This document shows, piece after piece, positions 7,697 through 16,126 of a DNA stretch of 64,000 nucleotides. The notes under the pieces are model-generated. The model was not told the DNA's origin. It did no database searches and was given only the letters and a program-made list of their open reading frames with translations. The translations under genes were made by a program, and so were the position numbers. This stretch comes from Geodermatophilus nigrescens (lineage in GTDB: Bacteria > Actinomycetota > Actinomycetes > Mycobacteriales > Geodermatophilaceae), in the NCBI RefSeq assembly GCF_900129495.1, contig NZ_FQVX01000002.1, forward strand, positions 930,001 to 994,000, in the 5' to 3' direction. Each line of letters begins with the position of its first letter. The first letter of the stretch is position 1.

Positions 7697-9728
7697 ACGG
7701 CGTGGCCTCGACCTGGTCGTCGGTGAGGCCGCGGCGCAGGTCGCCGGGCATCGGGCCGTCGCGGTGGTCGTCCTCGCGGCCGATCGAGCTCTCCAGCTGC
7801 CACGGCACCGTGGTGATCATGACGCCGGGCTGGAACTGCAGCCGGGCCCGCAGGCGCAGCGCGCTCTGGTTGTGCAGGACGTTCTCCCACCAGTGCCCGA
7901 CCACGTACTGCGGCACGAACACGATGACCAGCTCGCGCGGGCTGGCCCGCCGGATCGCCTTGACGTAGTCGACGACCGGCCGGGTGATCTCCCGGTACGG
8001 CGACTCCAGCACCGTGAGCGGGACGGGGATGTCGTAGCGGTCCCAGTCGGTCTGCAGCCCGCGGGTGTCGGCGTCGTCGACGTTGACCGTCAGCGCGGTG
8101 AGCACGTCGGGCCGGGTGGCGCGGGCGAAGGCCAGCGCCCGCAGCGTCGGCTTGTGCACCTTGGAGACCAGCACGATGGCGTGCACCTTGCTGGGCAGCA
8201 GCCGCGCGTCGCTGTCGGGGACGAGCTGCTGGGCGACGTGCGAGTAGTGGCGGTTGATCGCCCGCATGAGCAGGAACAGCACCGGCATCACCAGGATGAC
8301 GAGATAGGCGCCGCGGGTGAACTTCGTGATCACGATGATCACCAGCACGATCGTGGTCAGGCTGCCGCCGATGGTGTTGATGACCTGCGAGCGGCGCATG
8401 CGGCGCTTCTCGGCGGCGTCGTCGGACAGCCGGATCTCGCGGTTCCAGTGCCGGACCATGCCCCACTGGCCGATCGAGAAGCTGGTGAAGACCCCGACGA
8501 TGTACATCTGGATCAGCCGGTTGGGATCGGCCTGGAACGCCACGATCAGCAGGACCGCGAAGCCGGCAAGCAGCAGGATGCCGTTGCTGTAGACGAGCTT
8601 GTCGCCGCGGGTGTGCAGCTGGCGGGGGAGGAAGCGGTCCTGCGCGAGCACCGAGCCGAGCAGCGGGAAGCCGTTGAAGGCGGTGTTGGCGGCGAGGACG
8701 AGGACCAGGGCGGTGGCCGCCTGGATGTAGAAGAAACCGGGTGACTGGTCCCCACCGAAGGTGGCGGCCGCGAGCTGGGCGATGACGGTGCGCTGCGGGT
8801 CGGTCTCGCAGTTCCCGGGGAAGCCGACGAGGTCGCAGGTGTTCTCCGCGTACCGGACGTCGCCGAGCAGGGCGAGCGCCGTCACGCCGGCGAACATCGT
8901 CGCGGCGATCCCGCCCATGAGCGCGAGCGTCGTCGCGGCGTTGCGCGACTTGGGCGGCCGGAAGGCGGGCACGCCGTTGGCGATGGCCTCGACGCCGGTG
9001 AGCGCCGTGCACCCCGAGGCGAAGGCGCGCAGCGCGAAGAACACCAGCGCGACGCCGCCCAGGTTGTCGTAACCGCCCTCGGGGAGCACCGACCACGACG
9101 CGCTCTCCGCGACCACCGGGGAGTCGGTGAAGAAGTCGCGGATCAGCCCGGTGACGATCATCACCATGATCCCGGCGACGAACAAGTACGTCGGGACGGC
9201 GAACGTCTTTCCCGACTCCCGGACGCCGCGCAGGTTGGTCGCGGCCAGCAGGGCCACCAGGCCGACGGCGATGAGCACGCGGTGCTCGTTGAGCGCCGGG
9301 AACGCCGAGATGATGTTGTCGGTGCCGGCCGACACGGACACGGCCACGGTGAGCACGTAGTCGACGAGCAGCGCGCTGGCCACCGTCAACCCGGCGAACT
9401 GCCCGTGGTTCTTCATCGCGACCTCGTAGTCGCCGCCGCCCGAGGGGTAGGCGTGCACCACCTGGCGGTAGGACAGCACCACCGTCGCGAGCAGCAGGAC
9501 GACGGCGACGGCCAGCCACGGGGCCAGGAAGAGGAACGCCGTCCCCGCCAGCGTGAGGACGATGAGGACCTCCTGGGTGGCGTAGGCCACCGAGGAGAGC
9601 GGGTCGCTGGCGAAGATCGGCAGCGCGAGGGACTTCGGGAGCAGCGACTCGCCGGCCCGGTCGCTGCGGACCGGTCGGCCCAGGACGAGCCGTTTCGGGA
9701 GTTGCCCGAGGTCGGACAGCTTGGGCAC
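7689..9728 (-). CDS. APC-superfamily permease, KimA-like (probable potassium or amino-acid importer)
   Basis: 679 residues with about 12 membrane segments and a soluble C-terminal domain of some 170 residues. The N-terminal stretch LLPKSLALPIFASDPLSSVA matches the Bacillus potassium importer KimA and mycobacterial Rv2690c. The GTG start is supported by TACCAT 7 nt upstream, with no Shine-Dalgarno sequence. It is divergent from two RCK proteins that bind NAD(H) and gate potassium transporters, which favours potassium as substrate; an amino-acid substrate is the alternative. The C-terminal domain may bind a nucleotide ligand, as in KimA (known for the family, not shown here). Confidence 0.85.
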   Translation of the reverse strand: MPKLSDLGQLPKRLVLGRPVRSDRAGESLLPKSLALPIFASDPLSSVAYATQEVLIVLTLAGTAFLFLAPWLAVAVVLLLATVVLSYRQVVHAYPSGGGDYEVAMKNHGQFAGLTVASALLVDYVLTVAVSVSAGTDNIISAFPALNEHRVLIAVGLVALLAATNLRGVRESGKTFAVPTYLFVAGIMVMIVTGLIRDFFTDSPVVAESASWSVLPEGGYDNLGGVALVFFALRAFASGCTALTGVEAIANGVPAFRPPKSRNAATTLALMGGIAATMFAGVTALALLGDVRYAENTCDLVGFPGNCETDPQRTVIAQLAAATFGGDQSPGFFYIQAATALVLVLAANTAFNGFPLLGSVLAQDRFLPRQLHTRGDKLVYSNGILLLAGFAVLLIVAFQADPNRLIQMYIVGVFTSFSIGQWGMVRHWNREIRLSDDAAEKRRMRRSQVINTIGGSLTTIVLVIIVITKFTRGAYLVILVMPVLFLLMRAINRHYSHVAQQLVPDSDARLLPSKVHAIVLVSKVHKPTLRALAFARATRPDVLTALTVNVDDADTRGLQTDWDRYDIPVPLTVLESPYREITRPVVDYVKAIRRASPRELVIVFVPQYVVGHWWENVLHNQSALRLRARLQFQPGVMITTVPWQLESSIGREDDHRDGPMPGDLRRGLTDDQVEATPYG

Positions 9729-9735
9729 GGCGGCG

Positions 9736-9741
9736 ATGGTA
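9736..9741 (-). promoter_or_regulatory. -10 box of the KimA-like permease
   Basis: TACCAT on the minus strand ends 7 nt before the GTG at 9728, in the leaderless arrangement. Confidence 0.5.
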
Positions 9742-9887
9742 CGGACGCCGGGGCACCGGGTGCCGCCCGCGCCGGGCGGCTCGCCCGGGCGGGTGGACGG
9801 CGGGCGTCCGCGCCCCGCAGCGGGTGTAGCTTCGCGCCCGGCACGCGGGCCGACGGCACGCGGCCACGAGGACCGAGGGAGCGACAC

Positions 9888-10553
9888 GTGCACGTGGTCG
9901 TCATGGGCTGCGGCCGTGTCGGCTCGGCGATCGCCCGGCGGCTGGAGGAGATCGGCCACAGCGTGGCGGTCATCGACCAGGACCCCGAGGCGTTCCGCCG
10001 GCTGGGGCCGGAGTTCACCGGGCGCCAGGTCACCGGCCTGGGCTTCGACCGGCAGGTGCTGCTCGACGCCGGCATCGACTCCGCCGGCGCCTTCGCCGCG
10101 GTGAGCAGCGGCGACAACTCCAACATCATCAGCGCGCGGGTGGCCCGGGAGACCTTCGGCGTCCAGCACGTCGTCGCCCGGATCTACGACTCCAAGCGCG
10201 CCGAGGTGTTCGAGCGCATGGGCATCCCGAGCGTGGCCACCGTCCCGTGGACGGTGAACCGGCTGCTGCGCGAGCTGCTGTCGGTCAAGGTCAGCGAGCT
10301 GTGGCGCGAGCCCACCGGCCGGGTGCTGCTGATGCGCGTGACCGTCACCGACGGCTGGGTGGGCCGCAAGCTCGCCGAGCTCGAGGCCGCCTCCGGCGCC
10401 CGCGCGGCCTGGCTGGTGCGCTTCGGCGAGGCCCAGCTGCCCACGCCGTCGACGGTGCTGCAGGACGGCGACCAGCTCGTCGTCGCGGCCACCGACGAGA
10501 TCTCCGACCGCGTGCACCAGACCATCGAGTCCCCCGAGGGAGGCAGGGCCTGA
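9888..10553 (+). CDS. ceoB: TrkA-family RCK potassium uptake protein
   Basis: 221 residues: a TrkA-N Rossmann domain (VVMGCGRVGSAIARRLEEIG, nucleotide binding) and a C-terminal TrkA-C ligand domain. It is expected to bind NAD(H) or ATP and gate a potassium transporter from the cytoplasm. The GTG start has GAGGGAG 8 nt upstream. Its stop overlaps the next start by one base (TGATG). The symbol follows the mycobacterial ceoB-ceoC pair in the same neighbourhood. No Trk or Ktr channel gene is in the window. Confidence 0.9.
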   Translation: MHVVVMGCGRVGSAIARRLEEIGHSVAVIDQDPEAFRRLGPEFTGRQVTGLGFDRQVLLDAGIDSAGAFAAVSSGDNSNIISARVARETFGVQHVVARIYDSKRAEVFERMGIPSVATVPWTVNRLLRELLSVKVSELWREPTGRVLLMRVTVTDGWVGRKLAELEAASGARAAWLVRFGEAQLPTPSTVLQDGDQLVVAATDEISDRVHQTIESPEGGRA

Positions 10554-11221
10554 TGCGCGTGGCCATCGTGGGCGCCGGCGCGGTCGGCCGGTCGATCGCC
10601 GGGGAGCTGCTGAGCAACGGCCACACCGTGATGCTCATCGAGAAGGACGGCCGCAAGGTGCGCGCCCGCTCGGTGCCCGGCGCGGAGTGGGTGCAGGCCG
10701 ACGCCTGCGAGGTGTCCTCCCTCGAGGAGGCCCAGCTGGCCACCTGCGACGTCGTCGTCGCGGCCACCGGCGACGACAAGGCCAACCTGGTCGTGTCGCT
10801 GCTGGCGAAGACCGAGTTCGCCGTCAACCGCGTCGTCGCCCGGGTCAAGGACCCGCGCAACGAGTGGCTCTACACCGAGGCGTGGGGCGTCGACGTCGCC
10901 GTCTCCACCCCGCGGGTGCTGGCCGCGCTGGTGGAGGAGGCGGTGACCGTCGGCGACGTCGTCCGGCTGATGAGCTTCCGCAAGGGCGCGGCGACGCTGG
11001 TGGAGATCACCCTCGCCGAGGACACCCCCTGGGCGGGCCGGCCGCTGCGCGAGGTGCCGCTGCCGCGGGAGACGGTGCTGACGGCGATGCTGCGGGGCGA
11101 GCGGGTCATCACGCCCACGCCCGACGAGCCGCTCGAGGTCGGCGACGAGCTGCTGTTCATCACGCACGCCGACGTCGAGGAGCAGCTGCAGCAGGTGCTC
11201 TCCCCCGCCGGGCTGGTCTGA
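10553..11221 (+). CDS. ceoC: TrkA-family RCK potassium uptake protein, second subunit
   Basis: 222 residues, same architecture as its neighbour: GxGxxG Rossmann motif (IVGAGAVGRSIAGELL), an acidic residue ending strand 2 (LIEKD) that contacts the ribose of the nucleotide, and a TrkA-C domain ending in DELLFITHADVEE. The two RCK genes are translationally coupled and probably form hetero-oligomers. The stop is 4 nt from the stop of the convergent DUF3159 gene, leaving no room for a terminator. Confidence 0.9.
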   Translation: MRVAIVGAGAVGRSIAGELLSNGHTVMLIEKDGRKVRARSVPGAEWVQADACEVSSLEEAQLATCDVVVAATGDDKANLVVSLLAKTEFAVNRVVARVKDPRNEWLYTEAWGVDVAVSTPRVLAALVEEAVTVGDVVRLMSFRKGAATLVEITLAEDTPWAGRPLREVPLPRETVLTAMLRGERVITPTPDEPLEVGDELLFITHADVEEQLQQVLSPAGLV

Positions 11222-11225
11222 GCGG

Positions 11226-12068
11226 TCAGCCCGGCGGCGCCGCGCCGGCGTCGGTCTCCACCCGGTGCCGGTGCAGCCGGGCGACCACCCACAGGGTCAC
11301 CGCGAGCGCCGCGGCGGTGACCGGCAGGCCGAGCACGAGCGAGGCCACCCCGAGCAGGTCCTCCTCGTTGGCGAGGTAGAGCGGTGTCTGCACCGCCACC
11401 CGCAGCAGGAAGGTGACCGCCCACATGACGGTCAGCCAGCCGTAGGCGCGCACCACCTTCGGGTCGTCGCGCCAGTGCCGCTCGGGGGCGGGGTCGGCGG
11501 GCCGGGCGCCCGGTGCGGGCGCCGGGGGCGGCGGCTGGTGGTGCAGGCGGGCGCGGGCGGTGTCGACGCGGCGGCGCAGGCCGGGCAGCGAGTGCGCGGC
11601 CATCGACCCCAGGTGGCTGGGCGCGAGGAACTCGGCGAGCACGCCGACCAGCGGCCAGCGCAGCGGCACCGACCCGAGCAGCACCACGCCGATGACGGCG
11701 TTGCGGATGATGCCCGGCACGAAGTAGTTGCGCGCCTGCCCGGAGGCGGCGGCGATGGCCACGGCCACGGCGACGCCGAACAGGCCGCTGAAGGCCTGCT
11801 GCACGCTCTCCCGCCGCACCAGCCGGACGACCAGCACGAGCAGCGCCGCGCCGATCGCGCACCAGATGCCGGTGCGCAGGTCGCCGATCGCGTTGGCGAC
11901 GATGAACGCCACCGTGGGCAGCGTGGCGTCGACCATGCCGCGCCAGCCGCCGAGCTGCTCGAGCACCAGGTGGCGGTCGAAGGTCACGCCGCCGGCGTCC
12001 CCGGACTGCTCCTGCGGTGCTGCTCCCCCCGGGTCGCGCCGGCCGCCGTCGTCGGCCGGGGAGGTCAC
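11226..12068 (-). CDS. DUF3159 membrane protein
   Basis: 280 residues with about five or six membrane segments (first around TVAFIVANAIGDLRTGIWCA, last around ALAVTLWVVARLH) and a Pro/His-rich cytoplasmic loop near residue 170. Matches DUF3159, Rv2693c in mycobacteria; function unknown. The GTG start lies in a GTGA overlap with the OB-fold gene. It is the last gene of a chain of four coupled minus-strand genes. Confidence 0.85.
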   Translation of the reverse strand: MTSPADDGGRRDPGGAAPQEQSGDAGGVTFDRHLVLEQLGGWRGMVDATLPTVAFIVANAIGDLRTGIWCAIGAALLVLVVRLVRRESVQQAFSGLFGVAVAVAIAAASGQARNYFVPGIIRNAVIGVVLLGSVPLRWPLVGVLAEFLAPSHLGSMAAHSLPGLRRRVDTARARLHHQPPPPAPAPGARPADPAPERHWRDDPKVVRAYGWLTVMWAVTFLLRVAVQTPLYLANEEDLLGVASLVLGLPVTAAALAVTLWVVARLHRHRVETDAGAAPPG

Positions 12069-12442
12069 CCGGCGCTCAGCTCGTACCAGGGGTTGTAGAT
12101 GACCTTGCGGCCGTCGAAGTTGGCGAAGCGCCCGCGCGCGGTGAGCGTGCGCCCCGGCTCGATGCCGGGGATGCGCCGCCGGCCGAGCCACACCAGGGTG
12201 ACCGAGCCCGAGCCGTCGAAGAGCTCGGCCTCGAGGGTGGGGACGGTCTCGCGCGGGGTGTAGACGACCGACTTCAGCCGGCCCGTCACGGTCACGACCG
12301 CCCCCTTGCGACAGGAGCTCACCGGCTCGCAGCCGGCGCGGTCGGCCTCGGCGCGCAGCTCCTGCGCGTCGATCGTGGAGTCGTCGGCGGTGAGTCGCTG
12401 CAGCGTGCGGGCGAGCCAGCCACCGGGACGCGTCTGTGTCAC
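12065..12442 (-). CDS. OB-fold nucleic-acid-binding domain protein
   Basis: 125 residues. The C-terminal 80 residues form an OB-fold of the RecG/tRNA-anticodon type (VVTVTGRLKSVVYTPRE, LVWLGRRRIPGIEPGRTL). Orthologue of Rv2694c by position and pattern. It probably binds nucleic acid, but its partner is unknown. Its start overlaps the hydrolase stop by GTGA and its stop overlaps the DUF3159 start in the same way. Confidence 0.85.
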   Translation of the reverse strand: MTQTRPGGWLARTLQRLTADDSTIDAQELRAEADRAGCEPVSSCRKGAVVTVTGRLKSVVYTPRETVPTLEAELFDGSGSVTLVWLGRRRIPGIEPGRTLTARGRFANFDGRKVIYNPWYELSAG

Positions 12443-13224
12443 GGCTCCAGGGTAGTGCCGTCACGACGCGCGGTGGCGCGCTCCCGCAGCCAGTCGCGGA
12501 CGACCGCCCAGCCCTCCCCCGCCGGGTCGATGACGTCCCGGTGCCCACCGGGCACGCCGCGCACCTCGACCCGGTCGCCGGCGGCCCGGGCGGCCGCGGC
12601 GTAGCGCTCGCTCTGCTCGTGCGGGACGACGTCGTCGCCGGTGCCGTGCACGCACAGCACGTCGGCCCCGGTGGGCAGCAGCCGCACCGGGTCGGCCGCG
12701 GCGTAGCGGCCGGGCACCGCGCCGGGCTCCCCGCCGAGGAACTCCTGCGTCGCGCGCCGGCCCAGCTCCTGCTCCGCGGCGCGGGCGAGGTCGAGGACGC
12801 CGGCCTGGAGCACGGCGGCGGCCACCCGCACCCGCGGGGCGGCGCCGGGCGCGCCCTCGGGCAGGCGCGCGCGGCCGGCGGCCCAGGCGGCGAGGTGCCC
12901 GCCGGCCGAGTGGCCGATCACGGTGACGTCGCCGAGGTCGAGGCCGTCAGTACCCGCGAGGGCGTCGAGCGCGGCGGCGACGTCCTCCAGCGTGGCCGGC
13001 CACCCGCCGCCGGTGCCGACGCGCCGGTACTCGACGGCGACGGCGGCCCACCCGGCCGCGGCCAGGTCGGCGGCCAGCGGGCGGGCCAGCTCGATGCCGT
13101 ACGCGGCGCGCCAGAACCCGCCGTGCAGCACGACCGCCACCGGTGCCGGGCCCTGCGCCGCGGGGAGGGTGAGCTCGAGGAACTGGTCGGGGTGCGGGCC
13201 GTAGGCGAGGGTGCGGGTGCTCAC
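12439..13224 (-). CDS. alpha/beta hydrolase (esterase/lipase family)
   Basis: 261 residues with a complete catalytic set: oxyanion loop HGGFW, nucleophile elbow GHSAGG, acid in HGTGDDVVP and His in GGHRDVIDP. This resembles HSL-like esterases and kynurenine-formamidase-type hydrolases; the substrate is not evident. It occupies the slot held in mycobacteria by Rv2695 and is translationally coupled on both sides (GTGA). Confidence 0.87.
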   Translation of the reverse strand: MSTRTLAYGPHPDQFLELTLPAAQGPAPVAVVLHGGFWRAAYGIELARPLAADLAAAGWAAVAVEYRRVGTGGGWPATLEDVAAALDALAGTDGLDLGDVTVIGHSAGGHLAAWAAGRARLPEGAPGAAPRVRVAAAVLQAGVLDLARAAEQELGRRATQEFLGGEPGAVPGRYAAADPVRLLPTGADVLCVHGTGDDVVPHEQSERYAAAARAAGDRVEVRGVPGGHRDVIDPAGEGWAVVRDWLRERATARRDGTTLEP

Positions 13225-13982
13225 GCGGTCGGGCCGGCGGGCGGCGCCTGCTGCCCCTGCGCCGGCGGGGCCGCCGGGGGCCGCCCCGTTTGCTGCTGCC
13301 CGGCCTGCTGCGCCGCCTGCTGGCGGGCCAGCTGCTCGGCGGCCTGGGCCGGGAGGGTGAGCGGCAGCTGCTCGCGCACCGGCATCGGGTCGGTGCCGCG
13401 GACGACGACGACCTGGCGGAACGCCTCCTCCAGCACGGCCGCCGCGTCCGGGTTCTCCGCCGCCGGGCCGCTGATCATGCCGCGCAGGAACCAGCGCGGG
13501 CCGTCGACGCCGAGGAAGCGGGCCGCGCGGCGCTGTGGCTTCGGCGGCGGGCCGCCGGGCTGGGCCGCCGGGGTGACGAGGACCGTGCCGGCGAGCTCGG
13601 GACCGAACGGGCCCTCGACCTCGGTGAGCCGCCCGCCCTGCCCCGACGCGCTGCGCGCGAGGTCGGCGCGGACGTCGTCCCAGATGCCGGCGGCCCGCGG
13701 CGCGGCGAACGCCGACAGCTGCAGCAGGGAGTCGCCGTAGCGCAGCGTGGCGCCGATGACCTTCTGCTGCTGGTTGAGGTCCACGCGCAGCTCCGTGCCG
13801 GGCACCGCGGGCAGCCGCAGCGCGCCGAGGTCGACGCGGGGGCGGCCGTCGTCGGGCGCGTCGGCGGCGTCGAACGGCCCGGCTGTCTCGTCGACCTCCC
13901 GCTCCCGGTGCTGCGGCTCCGGCGGCACCCCGCGCTCGCGCAGGCTGCGGTCGATCCGGTTGCGTCGTCGTCCGAATGGCAT
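13221..13982 (-). CDS. DUF3710 domain protein
   Basis: 253 residues. The N-terminus is basic (MPFGRRRNR), the core (about 45-200) matches DUF3710 (VDLGALRLPAVPGTELRVDL, RWFLRGMISGPAA), and the C-terminus is a Gln/Ala/Pro-rich tail. Function unknown; conserved in actinobacteria next to dut (Rv2696c). The start ATG is one base away from the dut stop, so it is cotranscribed with dut. Confidence 0.88.
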   Translation of the reverse strand: MPFGRRRNRIDRSLRERGVPPEPQHREREVDETAGPFDAADAPDDGRPRVDLGALRLPAVPGTELRVDLNQQQKVIGATLRYGDSLLQLSAFAAPRAAGIWDDVRADLARSASGQGGRLTEVEGPFGPELAGTVLVTPAAQPGGPPPKPQRRAARFLGVDGPRWFLRGMISGPAAENPDAAAVLEEAFRQVVVVRGTDPMPVREQLPLTLPAQAAEQLARQQAAQQAGQQQTGRPPAAPPAQGQQAPPAGPTA

Positions 13983-13983
13983 C

Positions 13984-14463
13984 TCAGGCCTCCTTCCCCG
14001 CGGCCCGGCCGGTGGAGCCGTGACCGGCCCCGCCGCGGACGCTGGCCGGCAACTCCTCGACCGGGACGAAGCGCGCCTGCACCACCGGCTGCACGACCAG
14101 CTGGGCGACGCGCTCGCCGCGGCGCAGGGTCAGCGGCGTCTCCGGGTCGAGGTTGACCAGGTTCACCTTGATCTCCCCCCGGTAGCCGGCGTCGATGGTG
14201 CCCGGCGCGTTGACCAGGCTCAGCCCGTGCCGGTGGGCCAGGCCCGAGCGCGGGTGCACGAAACCGGCATACCCCTCGGGGATCGCGACGGCCACGCCCG
14301 TGCCCACCAGCGCCCGCTGGAACGGCGCGAGGACGACGTCCTCGGCCAGCGTCAGGTCCGCGCCCGCGTCGCCGGGGAGGGCGTAGCGGGGCGGCTGCGC
14401 GCCGTCGCCGGTGAGCCGCACCGGGACGTCGAGCGGAGCGGGTGCGGGGGCGGGCTCGGGCAC
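13984..14463 (-). CDS. dut: dUTP diphosphatase
   Basis: 159 residues. Trimeric dUTPase motifs are visible: motif 1 (GDAGADLTL), motif 2 ([10 protein letters not shown]), motif 3 ([14 protein letters not shown]), motif 4 (RGERVAQLV) and the Gly-rich motif 5 (GHGSTGR). It hydrolyses dUTP to dUMP, keeping uracil out of DNA. The GTG at 14463 was preferred over GTG 14481 because TAGGGT lies 7 nt upstream of it, which would make the mRNA leaderless; the longer form would begin inside that -10 box. Confidence 0.93.
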   Translation of the reverse strand: MPEPAPAPAPLDVPVRLTGDGAQPPRYALPGDAGADLTLAEDVVLAPFQRALVGTGVAVAIPEGYAGFVHPRSGLAHRHGLSLVNAPGTIDAGYRGEIKVNLVNLDPETPLTLRRGERVAQLVVQPVVQARFVPVEELPASVRGGAGHGSTGRAAGKEA

Positions 14464-14470
14464 GACGGCG

Positions 14471-14476
14471 ACCCTA
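14471..14476 (-). promoter_or_regulatory. -10 box of dut
   Basis: TAGGGT on the minus strand, 7 nt before the GTG start at 14463. Identical box and spacing to ppgK. Confidence 0.6.
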
Positions 14477-14486
14477 ACCACGGCGC

Positions 14487-15440
14487 TCAGGCGTCGCGGC
14501 GGCGCAGGTCGGACCGCACCCGCCGGGCGAGGGTCTCGGTGGCCTTGAGGTTGCCGCGGCCGCCGAGCGCGGCGCCCACGAGCAGCGGCGCGGCCGACCC
14601 GAGGTTGCGGGCCAGCCGGCGGGACAGGCGGCGGCGCAGCGCCCGGAACCCCGCGGTGCCGAGCACGGTGCCCATCCCCTGCCGGGCGCCGCCCTCGACG
14701 GCCCGCTGGGAGGTCCAGCTCGCGAGGTACGCGGCGGCGCGCTCGCGGTCGCTGCCGGCCGCCGGGCGGCCGTAGAGCTCGTGCAGCTCGCCGAGCAGGA
14801 CCACCTCGACGGCGGCGGTGAGCAGCGTCTCGGCGCCGAGCTCGAGCGGCAGGGCCACCAGCGACGGCGGCGCGAACCAGTGCGCCGCCGACAGCCCGCC
14901 GGTGGCCGCGCCGACGGCGGCGGTCATCCGGGCGGCCCGGGTGGTGAGCGCGTCGGCGATCTCCTCGTCCGAGCGCCCGGGGTGGGCGGCGCGGATCCGG
15001 GCGGCGTCGCGGATGGGCAGCCGGGGCGCGGCCGCGGCGAGCAGCTCGCCGAGGACCGTGCCGAGGCCGCGGGAGTCGTCGTCGCCGGACGCGGCCGGGT
15101 CCTGACGGCGCCCGGCGGACGTGGCGGCGGACCCCGCGGCGGACGCGGCGGTGGACGCCGCGGCCGACGCGACCGCGCCGACGACGTCGCGCAGCAGGCC
15201 GGCCGTCGAGCGGCGCCCCTCGGGAGCGGCGCCGCCGGCGCGGTCGCCGTCGGCGTCGTCGGTGCCGCCGAGCAGCCCGGAGACCGCGTCGGCGAGCGCC
15301 CGGGCGGCGCGGCCCAGACCGGTGTCGGGGTCGAGCCAGCCGGGGCCGGACTCCTCCGGCGCAGGCTCCGCGACCCGCTGCACGGGCCGTGGCGGCGGGA
15401 CGTCCCTGGGCGCAGCCGTCCGCCTCGTCTCCTCGGTCAT
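14487..15440 (-). CDS. conserved hypothetical protein, 317 aa
   Basis: The N-terminal 130 residues are low-complexity and acidic/Ala-rich (a run of Ala-Ser repeats near residue 95). From about 140 there is a folded region with moderately hydrophobic helices ([33 protein letters not shown]) and a basic C-terminus, resembling EcsC-type membrane-associated proteins only loosely. The ATG has a GGGAGG ribosome site. In mycobacteria this slot holds a DUF3093 gene on the other strand, so this one looks lineage-specific. Confidence 0.65.
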   Translation of the reverse strand: MTEETRRTAAPRDVPPPRPVQRVAEPAPEESGPGWLDPDTGLGRAARALADAVSGLLGGTDDADGDRAGGAAPEGRRSTAGLLRDVVGAVASAAASTAASAAGSAATSAGRRQDPAASGDDDSRGLGTVLGELLAAAAPRLPIRDAARIRAAHPGRSDEEIADALTTRAARMTAAVGAATGGLSAAHWFAPPSLVALPLELGAETLLTAAVEVVLLGELHELYGRPAAGSDRERAAAYLASWTSQRAVEGGARQGMGTVLGTAGFRALRRRLSRRLARNLGSAAPLLVGAALGGRGNLKATETLARRVRSDLRRRDA

Positions 15441-15508
15441 CGTCTGCTCCCTCCCCGTGCGTCCCGCCGCACGCCGTCGCCGGTGCCGGCGCCGGTCACG
15501 CCGCCGAC

Positions 15509-15528
15509 CGGGCCCCTCGTGGGGCCCG
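15509..15528 (-). terminator. hairpin after the DUF4193 gene
   Basis: CGGGCCCC (15509-15516) and GGGGCCCG (15521-15528) form a perfect 8-bp stem with a TCGT loop, 3 nt past the stop. Confidence 0.7.
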
Positions 15529-15531
15529 TGA

Positions 15532-15834
15532 TCAGGCCGCGCAGTCGCGGCAGTAGTTCTCGCTGCCGCGGCTGGCGGCCAGGCGGCTGCGGTGCTGCAC
15601 GAGGAAGCACCGCGAGCAGGTGAACTCGTCCTCCTGCTTGGGCAGGACGCGGACGGTCAGCTCCTCGTTGGACAGGTCGGCGCCGGGCAGCTCGAGGCTC
15701 TCGTTGAAGTCGGTCTCGTCGACGTCGACCGAGCTGGACTGCGCCTCGGCGCGCCGGGCCTTGAGCTCCTCGAGGGAGTCCTCGCCGAGCTCGTCGGCCT
15801 CGTTGCGGCGCGGGGCGTCGTAGTCGGTGGCCAT
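15532..15834 (-). CDS. DUF4193 zinc-ribbon protein
   Basis: 100 residues. An acidic N-terminal half is followed by two CxxC pairs (FTCSRC at 72-76 and YCRDC at 94-98), a probable zinc ribbon. Matches DUF4193 (Rv2699c), widespread in actinobacteria and of unknown function. Strong ribosome site GGAGGAGGGG 8 nt before the ATG. Single-gene transcript, convergent with nothing and ended by the hairpin at 15509. Confidence 0.92.
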   Translation of the reverse strand: MATDYDAPRRNEADELGEDSLEELKARRAEAQSSSVDVDETDFNESLELPGADLSNEELTVRVLPKQEDEFTCSRCFLVQHRSRLAASRGSENYCRDCAA

Positions 15835-16113
15835 GGGGTGTGCCCCTCCTCCGGGGTCGTTCGCGGGCGCACCCGCGGCGTGCGCCGGCGGCGGTGGCCG
15901 CCGGCGTCCTGGCCGGCCGCACGGGGCGGCCGCTGGACGGTGTCCGGACCGGCTGCCGGACGACCCCGGGAGGGACGTCCGCGCCGGACCGGCAGCCCCC
16001 CAACGCCGTGCGGTCCCGGTTTGTGCCCACGCTCGGACACGGGACACATCGGCCGTTCCTGGGCCGCGGATCGGGGCCCGGACGGGCGGGTCGGGGAGCG
16101 GAGTGCCGGAGGT

Positions 16114-16119
16114 TACCCT
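16114..16119 (+). promoter_or_regulatory. -10 box of the phosphotransferase gene
   Basis: TACCCT, 7 nt before the GTG at 16127. No Shine-Dalgarno sequence, so a leaderless mRNA is inferred. Confidence 0.55.
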
Positions 16120-16126
16120 GCGGCGC

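Noticed and set aside
7264..9867. An 867-codon minus-strand frame overlapping the methyltransferase and permease
   Set aside because: It is an out-of-frame shadow of both genes, which have well-conserved motifs in their own frames.
9729..9887. c-di-AMP (ydaO/yuaA) riboswitch between the KimA-like permease and ceoB
   Set aside because: The gap is too short for both promoters plus the roughly 120-nt aptamer, and the permease looks leaderless.
13984..14481. dut starting at GTG 14481
   Set aside because: That codon lies upstream of and overlaps the region of the TAGGGT box; starting at GTG 14463 gives the usual length and a standard leaderless arrangement.
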